The position numbers and the translations under genes are program-made. DNA of 64,000 nucleotides from Acidobacteriota bacterium (lineage in GTDB: Bacteria > Acidobacteriota > Terriglobia > Bryobacterales > Bryobacteraceae): contig JACPNQ010000031.1 in NCBI GenBank assembly GCA_016185425.1, forward strand, positions 1 to 64,000. Reading direction: 5' to 3'. Below the pieces are notes generated by a model, which searched no databases, was not told the DNA's origin, and saw only the letters and a list, made by a program, of their open reading frames with translations. Positions 58,556 to 64,000 of the stretch are shown here, one piece after another (position 1 is the first letter of the stretch; each line of letters starts with the position of its first letter).

Positions 58556-59985
58556 TGGTCGACGCCGATACAAAGCGCTGGCTGCGGGCAATTGCCGGAG
58601 ACAACAATGTTCTCGACGCCGATATCGACCTGAGGCTGTATGAATACGATGGCGGTGTGGACAAGCACCGGCCGGAAGTTGTCGTTTTTCCGCGTGGTAC
58701 TGAGGACGTAGTGAAGATCGTCAACCTCGCGCGCGAGCGGAAGGTTCCGTTCGTTGGCCGTGGTGCCGGGACCGGGCTAAGCGGTGGCGTGATCCCTCGC
58801 GCGGGGGGCATCATGATCTCCTTCGCGCGGATGAACAGGATCCTCGAAATCGATTTGGAGAATGAGCGGATCGTCGTCGAGCCGGGCGTAGTGAATCTCG
58901 ATGTCACGCTCGCCGTGCAGGCCCAGAAGTACTTCTATGCGCCGGATCCGTCGAGCCAGCGCGCCTGCACGATCGGCGGCAACGTGGCCGAGAATGCCGG
59001 CGGGCCCCATACGCTGGCTTATGGCGTGACCACCAATCACGTGCTTGGACTGGAGGCCGTGCTGCCGGATGGATCGGTGATCCAGATCGGCGGCAAGGCA
59101 CAGGATACGCCGGGCTATGACCTCGTCGGCTTGCTGACCGGATCGGAAGGCACGATGGCGCTGGTGACGAAGATTGTTCTGCGCCTGATGCGGCAGCCGG
59201 AATTGGTGAAGACGACGCTTGCCATCTTCGATTCCACCGAGCATGCCGGCAACACCGTGGCGGAGATCACCGCGCGGGCGATTACGCCGGTGGCGGTTGA
59301 GATGCTCGATGGCGTGATGCTCCGCATGGTGGAAGAGGCGACACATGCGGGCTATCCGATGGATGCCGCGGCGGTGCTGCTGATTGAGTTGGAAGGACTG
59401 GCCGAGGCTGTCGAAGAGCAGGTGGAGCAGGTGCGCGAAGCCTGCATGGCGTGCGGCGCGCGCGAGTTTCGCATTGCCCGTGATGCCGCCGAACGCGATT
59501 TGCTGTGGAAGGGCCGCAAGAACGCCTTTGGCGCCGTTGGCCGGGTCAGCCCCTTCTACTACGTGCAAGATGGTGTGGTGCCGCGCACACGCATCGCTGA
59601 GACACTGCGTTTTATTGGGGAAGTCAGCGAAAAGTACGGCCTGGCGATCAGCAACATCTTCCACGCCGGCGACGGCAACATGCACCCGATCATTCTCTTC
59701 GACGCACGCAAGCCCGGTGAACTCGAGAAGGCGCAGCATGCGGGCGAAGAGATCCTCTCGTACTGCGTCTCCGTTGGCGGCTCGATCACAGGCGAGCATG
59801 GTGTCGGCATGGAGAAGATGGAGTTGATGGGCAAGTTGTTCACGCCCGAATCACTCGATATGATCGGAAAGTTCAAGAATCTGTTCGACCCCACGTGCCT
59901 GTTGAATCCGGGGAAGGTTCTGCCGACCGGACGGGGCTGCATGGAGATTCACCAGAAACCGCTTACCGCGTCCAACATGCTGTAG
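58555..59985 (+). CDS. FAD-linked oxidase, GlcD (glycolate/lactate dehydrogenase) type
   Basis: 476 residues. FAD-binding PCMH-type fold: VVVFPRGTEDVVKIVNLA, VGRGAGTGLSGGVIPRAG, CTIGGNVAENAGGPHTLAYG and LTGSEGTMALVTKIVL. The C-terminal domain ends with HAGDGNMHPIILFD and GGSITGEHGVGMEK. These match GlcD and D-lactate dehydrogenases of the cytoplasmic face. No glcE/glcF is adjacent. The start overlaps the thioredoxin stop. Confidence 0.94.
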   Translation: MVDADTKRWLRAIAGDNNVLDADIDLRLYEYDGGVDKHRPEVVVFPRGTEDVVKIVNLARERKVPFVGRGAGTGLSGGVIPRAGGIMISFARMNRILEIDLENERIVVEPGVVNLDVTLAVQAQKYFYAPDPSSQRACTIGGNVAENAGGPHTLAYGVTTNHVLGLEAVLPDGSVIQIGGKAQDTPGYDLVGLLTGSEGTMALVTKIVLRLMRQPELVKTTLAIFDSTEHAGNTVAEITARAITPVAVEMLDGVMLRMVEEATHAGYPMDAAAVLLIELEGLAEAVEEQVEQVREACMACGAREFRIARDAAERDLLWKGRKNAFGAVGRVSPFYYVQDGVVPRTRIAETLRFIGEVSEKYGLAISNIFHAGDGNMHPIILFDARKPGELEKAQHAGEEILSYCVSVGGSITGEHGVGMEKMELMGKLFTPESLDMIGKFKNLFDPTCLLNPGKVLPTGRGCMEIHQKPLTASNML

Positions 59986-59998
59986 AGAGGTAAGTGCA

Positions 59999-61114
59999 AT
60001 GAAAACACTGATGTTCGCGGCCGCGGCCGGCGCATTGCTCGCCGTGCCTTCCGTGCGTATTGAGCCGGCTGTGATTACGTCCTGCCAGAATGGATCGGGC
60101 CAGGCGGCGATCTTCTGGAACGGCGACGGCGCGGCGCCAGTGACACTCTACGCCGGAAACAGCCCAATGACCGGCCAGGAAGAAACCACCGGCTCCACGC
60201 GAACCGGTATCTGGGTCACCGACGGCATGACCTTCTCCCTGCGCAACTCCGCCGGGCAAACCATCGCCTCCGCACAGGCCGTACTGAAGTGCGATGCGGG
60301 CGGCTGGTGGCCGCTCGATGTCGGGAACGAGTGGCATTTTCGTGTGAACGACCGGGTGGTCACTGGTGCGCACACTGTGTGGAAAATCGCGCGAAAAGAG
60401 CAGATTGACGGGGTTTTTTGGGCTGTTTTGGATCCCGGACCGTTTGGCGTGACGAAGTTGCGGGCGGAGGCGGACGGGCGGATTTTCCGGTTGGCGGACG
60501 ATGGCCGCGAGTTGTTGCTGATTGATCCAAATGGTCTGGAATCAGGGGTTTGGAAGGTCGGCGGGCGGACGCCGGCGGCGATCACTTTGGCCGGCACTTT
60601 CTCCGACGAACTCTCCTGGCAAGGGCCGATTGCCGGTTTGGGTCAGGAAAATGGCCGTTTGGCGCGGGGCGTCGGGCCAACCTACTATCAAACCAATGTG
60701 ATAGCGGGATCGTCGGGAGGATTCGGCAGTGGATTCACGCTGCTCGAAGCGATTGTCGGCGGAGCGCGGTTTTTGCCCAACTACCCCAAGGTCGAGCTTC
60801 TTTTGGAGTCACAACGTGTCAATTTAAGCGCAAAAAGTGCGCGAAATTGTGCAATTCCGTGCTACTTTACGGCGTGTTTCGGCGCCGATCTGGCACCTGT
60901 CTACAAGCCTTGCATGGAGGCTTCGGTGCGGGGCGGCAGCGGGAAGTTAACGCTCACCGATGCATCCGGCGCGGTAGTCTTCGAATCGCTCACCAATGGC
61001 TGGGTGCGGATTCCCCTCTACCGCGAGCCGGCAACGGCTTTGCCGGCGGGCAAGTACAGCGTCACGGCGAATGTAGCGGGCACTACCGTGACGCTGCCGC
61101 TTGAAATTCAGTAG
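59999..61114 (+). CDS. Exported protein of unknown function
   Basis: 371 residues with a signal peptide (MKTLMFAAAAGALLAVPS). Beta-rich throughout: an Ig-like start (NGSGQAAIFWNGDGAAPVTL, GIWVTDGMTFSLRNSAG) and a middle domain (WWPLDVGNEWHFRVNDRVV) of the type used in envelope proteins. Cys-rich late region (CAIPCYFTACFGADL). AGAGAGG is the ribosome site. It is 13 bases downstream of the oxidase and convergent with the ATPase gene. Family not recognised. Confidence 0.65.
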   Translation: MKTLMFAAAAGALLAVPSVRIEPAVITSCQNGSGQAAIFWNGDGAAPVTLYAGNSPMTGQEETTGSTRTGIWVTDGMTFSLRNSAGQTIASAQAVLKCDAGGWWPLDVGNEWHFRVNDRVVTGAHTVWKIARKEQIDGVFWAVLDPGPFGVTKLRAEADGRIFRLADDGRELLLIDPNGLESGVWKVGGRTPAAITLAGTFSDELSWQGPIAGLGQENGRLARGVGPTYYQTNVIAGSSGGFGSGFTLLEAIVGGARFLPNYPKVELLLESQRVNLSAKSARNCAIPCYFTACFGADLAPVYKPCMEASVRGGSGKLTLTDASGAVVFESLTNGWVRIPLYREPATALPAGKYSVTANVAGTTVTLPLEIQ

Positions 61115-61117
61115 CTG

Positions 61118-62176
61118 TCAGGCTGCCTCCTCCAACGGAATCAGATCCAGGCGCTTGCCGCCGGAGTGCAGGTCGCAGCGGACGATGGAACCAGGCGCGA
61201 TGCAGTCGTCCGCCACCAGAGCCGCGAGCGGGTGCATCAAGTGGCGGTGGATTGTCCGCTTCAACTCGCGCGCGCCGTACTCCGAGCTGGTTCCGTGTTC
61301 GAGTAGAAAGCGCCGGGCGCGGCGCGGGATCTGCAGGTAGAAGCGGCGGTCGCCCATGCGGCGCGCAATGTGATTGGCCATCTCCTGGAGCTGTATTTCC
61401 AAGATCTTCTCCATCGCCTCGGCAGTGAGCGGACGATAGGTGAGCATGAGGTCGATGCGGTTGATGAATTCGGGCGCGAACTTTCGCTTAACGGCGGACG
61501 TGGCGACCTCCTCGAGACGCGAGTAATCGTTCGTATCGGTCACGGCACCGGCGACTGCCTCGAAGCCGAATGTCGGGCGCATTTCGCGCGCCATTTCGCG
61601 GGCGCCGAGATTCGATGTGAGGAAGATCAGCGTGCGCTCGAACTGGACGGTGGTGTTGTCGCCGAGCCGCAGCGTGCCTTTGTCGAGAATGCCGAGCAGC
61701 AGTCGCGTGAGCGACGGCGCGGCCTTTTCGATTTCGTCGAAGAGAACGATAGCGACATTAGCGCGATCGCTCATCACCTGGTTGAGCTTCATCTGCGTCA
61801 GCACAGGCTGCGTCTCGCGGTGGCCGAGGTAGCCCGGAGGCGCACCGATCAATTTCGCCACTTCGTGTTCCATCTGGTATTCACCACAGTCGATGCGGAG
61901 GACGTTTCTGGGCGAGCCATGGATGACTTCGGCGAGCGCTTCCACAGTCCGCGTTTTGCCGGTGCCGGTTGGGCCGAGGAGCAGGAAAACTCCGGCCGGG
62001 CGGCCTTCGGGCGATAGGCCGGCCTGGTACATCTGGACGTAGGGCACAATGGCCTCCAGAGAATCGGGCTGGCCGATGATGCGTTCCGAGAGCTGAGCCG
62101 CGATGCGCGCTCCGCCCGCGCCGGTTAAGGACGAAGCCTTCCGGCGGTTACGAGGAGTGAAATTGATACTCTTCAC
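61118..62176 (-). CDS. Stand-alone AAA+ ATPase, ClpB-D2-like
   Basis: 352 residues. Walker A GPTGTGKT (about 70-77), Walker B AIVLFDEIEKAA, sensor 1 FLTSNLG, arginine finger FINRIDLML and sensor 2 YGARELKRTIHRH match the second ATPase ring of ClpA/ClpB/ClpX-type chaperones. There is no N-domain, first ring or middle domain, so it is a single-ring machine of unknown client. Other Clp-like single-ring proteins act as adaptors or in protein secretion. Confidence 0.9.
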   Translation of the reverse strand: MKSINFTPRNRRKASSLTGAGGARIAAQLSERIIGQPDSLEAIVPYVQMYQAGLSPEGRPAGVFLLLGPTGTGKTRTVEALAEVIHGSPRNVLRIDCGEYQMEHEVAKLIGAPPGYLGHRETQPVLTQMKLNQVMSDRANVAIVLFDEIEKAAPSLTRLLLGILDKGTLRLGDNTTVQFERTLIFLTSNLGAREMAREMRPTFGFEAVAGAVTDTNDYSRLEEVATSAVKRKFAPEFINRIDLMLTYRPLTAEAMEKILEIQLQEMANHIARRMGDRRFYLQIPRRARRFLLEHGTSSEYGARELKRTIHRHLMHPLAALVADDCIAPGSIVRCDLHSGGKRLDLIPLEEAA

Positions 62177-62258
62177 ACCTCCATTCTATGAATCTGTCTA
62201 CAAAATCCGGATCGGCGACACCCGAAAACCGGTCACTTTGCGAAAAAAAGTGAAAACT

Positions 62259-63383
62259 TTATTTCGTTAAGAATGAGCGGATTGCGGCGGAAATCCGGGC
62301 GCTGGCCTGGCCATCTCCGTAAGGGTTGTGAACGGCTCCCATGCGCTCATACAATTTTTCGTCGTCGAGGATCTTTCCGGCTTCCGCGACGATGCGGTCT
62401 TCGTCCGTTCCAACGAGTTTCACGGTGCCGGCTTCGACGGCTTCGGGGCGCTCGGTTTTCTCGCGGAGGACGAGGATCGGTTTGCCGAGGGAGGGACCTT
62501 CTTCCTGAACGCCGCCGGAGTCGGTGATGAGGAGATAGGCGCGGCGCATGAGGTCGACGAAAGGGATGTAGTCGAGAGGGGCGATGAGGTGGATGTTGGG
62601 CTGTCCGGCGAGCAGGCGGTTGACGGGGTCCTGCACGTTGGGGTTGGGGTGGACGGGGTAGACGATTTGAACGCCGGGGCGAATGGCGAGTCGCCGGAGC
62701 GCCTGGCAGATGCGCTCGAAACCGGGGCCGAAGCTTTCGCGGCGGTGGGCGGTGACAACGATGAGACGTCTGGCCGGGTTGAGGAACGACCAGTCCATAC
62801 CACTTGCGAGGGTGCCGTTGACGAGGCCATCGCGGACGTAGAGAACGGCGTCGATTCCCGAGTTGCCGGTGACGTGAACGCGTTCCGCGGGGACGCCTTC
62901 CCGGCGGAGATTGCCGGCGGCCCACGGCGTGGCGGCGAAGTGGAGATCGGCGATCCGGCCGGTGAGGACCCGGTTCATCTCCTCGGGGAACGGCTGAGCC
63001 ATGTCCCACGTGCGGAGACCGGCCTCGACGTGACCGACGGGGACACGGGCGTAGAAAGCCGCGAGCGCGCCGCAGAGGGTCGTCGTCGTGTCGCCCTGGA
63101 CGATAGCGAGATCGGGCTTCAAGTCGCGGAAAACCGGTTCGAGTGCGGCGATCATGCGGGAAGACGACTGGAAGAGCGTCTGGCCCGGCCGCATCAGGTT
63201 CAGGTCGATGTCGGGAACGACCTGAAAAGCCTGGAGTACCTGATCGAGGATTTGCCGGTGCTGCGCGGTGACGCAGACTTTTGTCTCGAACACGTCCGTT
63301 TCGGCCTGAAGCCGACGGAGTACCGGGCAGAGCTTGATCGCTTCCGGCCGTGTGCCAAACAGGAAGAGGGTTCGGATGGGCAA
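62259..63383 (-). CDS. wecB: UDP-N-acetylglucosamine 2-epimerase
   Basis: 374 residues. Hallmarks: LFGTRPEAIKLCPVL at the N-terminus, VQGDTTTTLCGALAAFY, HVEAGLRTWDMAQPFPEEMN and SGGVQEEGPSLGKP. It interconverts UDP-GlcNAc and UDP-ManNAc for surface polysaccharides. It stands alone, 12 bases downstream of infA on the same strand. Confidence 0.95.
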   Translation of the reverse strand: MPIRTLFLFGTRPEAIKLCPVLRRLQAETDVFETKVCVTAQHRQILDQVLQAFQVVPDIDLNLMRPGQTLFQSSSRMIAALEPVFRDLKPDLAIVQGDTTTTLCGALAAFYARVPVGHVEAGLRTWDMAQPFPEEMNRVLTGRIADLHFAATPWAAGNLRREGVPAERVHVTGNSGIDAVLYVRDGLVNGTLASGMDWSFLNPARRLIVVTAHRRESFGPGFERICQALRRLAIRPGVQIVYPVHPNPNVQDPVNRLLAGQPNIHLIAPLDYIPFVDLMRRAYLLITDSGGVQEEGPSLGKPILVLREKTERPEAVEAGTVKLVGTDEDRIVAEAGKILDDEKLYERMGAVHNPYGDGQASARISAAIRSFLTK

Positions 63384-63395
63384 AGGGCCCTCGGG

Positions 63396-63614
63396 CTACT
63401 TATGACGGTACGTGATGCGCCCTTTGGTCAAATCGTACGGCGACATTTCCAGGGTGACGCGATCGCCCGCCAGAACGCGGATACGGTTCCGGCGCAGTTT
63501 ACCCGCTAAATGGGCAAGCACGAGCTTTTCCTGGTCCAATTGCACACTGAACAGCCCGCTGGGGAACTTTTCGACAACAGTTCCGGTAACTTCAATACAA
63601 TCCTCTTTGCTCAT
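63396..63614 (-). CDS. infA: Translation initiation factor IF-1
   Basis: 72 residues, exactly family size. MSKEDCIEVTGTVVEKFPSG, FSVQLDQEKLVLAHLAGKLR and VTLEMSPYDLTKGRITYR carry the S1-fold pattern. It helps 30S assembly and start selection. The ATG at 63614 matches the conserved N-terminus; a longer frame adds 27 unrelated residues. Confidence 0.95.
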   Translation of the reverse strand: MSKEDCIEVTGTVVEKFPSGLFSVQLDQEKLVLAHLAGKLRRNRIRVLAGDRVTLEMSPYDLTKGRITYRHK

Positions 63615-63742
63615 TGGCCTCCTGCGTATAACTTCTGGGAGAAAAGACAAACTTTCTCCAATACAAGTATAGCGGTAAGGGCGCAACCGTCTCAAATCCC
63701 GCTCAAAAGAATGGACTTTCCACCGATGAGTTGGGAAGGGCC

Positions 63743-64000
63743 ATGAGCGGGATGATTTCAGTAAAGAGCGCGCTGAGCGACTTGGACAGGCAGGCGCGCG
63801 AGATTGAGGAGCGGGAGCGAGTGACTAAGGGCTACGAGTCGGGGTGGCGAGGGTTATTGAGTTCGGTGGAAGAGCATCTATTTCCGCTATTTCCGTCGGC
63901 GGCAAAGCGCGCGAGCGAGGATTGGAGGCAGGTCCAGCGGTGCCTATCGCCGGAGACGACGCCGCGACTGGTGGAGCGGGCATTGCATACCTATGCACAG
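63743..64000 (+). CDS. Start of an unknown gene (partial)
   Basis: ATG 63743, with GGAAGGG upstream, opens a frame that runs off the window: MSGMISVKSALSDLDRQARE, IEERERVTKGYESGWRGLLS, EEHLFPLFPSAAKRASEDWR, QRCLSPETTPRLVERALHTY. The visible 86 residues are helical and polar, with no signal. The family is not recognisable from this part. Confidence 0.6.
   Translation, partial: MSGMISVKSALSDLDRQAREIEERERVTKGYESGWRGLLSSVEEHLFPLFPSAAKRASEDWRQVQRCLSPETTPRLVERALHTYAQ

Overview
The window looks like chromosomal DNA of a GC-rich soil acidobacterium of the Bryobacterales/Solibacter type. This is inferred from the mix of families. There is an ADOP-type permease coupled to a PadR regulator, a DUF1501 / DUF1549-DUF1553 / cytochrome-WD40 operon, several Tat- and Sec-exported sulfatases and esterases, and a secreted galactanase-like enzyme whose tail resembles the Solibacter-specific C-terminal domain. 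No rRNA, tRNA or CRISPR array was seen. Genes are dense and many stop/start pairs overlap by 1-4 bases.

Region by region. 1-9.2 kb: C-terminal end of a terminase-like protein, a PpiC foldase, an MsbA-type ABC exporter followed by a sulfatase, YggX, a secreted alpha/beta hydrolase, a SirB1-type protein, an FG-GAP protein and a cupin. 9.3-11.6 kb: rmlA-rmlC-rmlB for dTDP-sugars. 11.6-20 kb: an EAL regulator with degenerate receiver and GGDEF domains, a HEAT-repeat sulfatase, a sugar isomerase/mannose-isomerase-like pair and a large exported PPC-domain protein. 20-25.5 kb: an OmpA-family protein with a clear terminator, PadR plus ADOP permease, and a BrnT/BrnA toxin-antitoxin pair bracketed by a 66-bp direct repeat. 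25.6-31.2 kb: DUF1501, DUF1549/1553 and cytochrome-WD40 genes, then an interrupted secreted ORF. 31.2-36.9 kb: an enolase-superfamily enzyme and the overlapping operon rpiB-deoC-GAF/PP2C-lysA, in which rpiB and deoC have N-terminal extensions like those of bacterial microcompartment enzymes.

37-45.4 kb: a tiny lysine-rich secreted protein, a NarL-type two-component pair, then a compact operon of MBOAT, two SGNH proteins, an acyl carrier protein, a KAS III with serine in place of the catalytic cysteine, and a methyltransferase. I regard this as the most interesting part: its make-up parallels the Dlt system (DltB/DltD/DltC), but with a KAS III-like protein as candidate carrier loader, so it may be an undescribed envelope acylation system.

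45.4-52.8 kb: a PEP-CTERM-like protein, decayed coding DNA, a redox/secreted cassette headed by a LysW-like protein with a very acidic tail, an esterase, small unknowns and a mosaic of transposase, ParB-like and terminase-like remnants. 52.8-64 kb: the galactanase-like protein, a methyltransferase, folE with two tandem PTPS/QueD paralogues (one lacking the catalytic Cys), a TlpA thioredoxin with a GlcD-type oxidase, an unknown secreted protein, a ClpB-D2-like ATPase, wecB, infA and the start of an unknown gene. All names come from reading motifs by eye; no database search was run.
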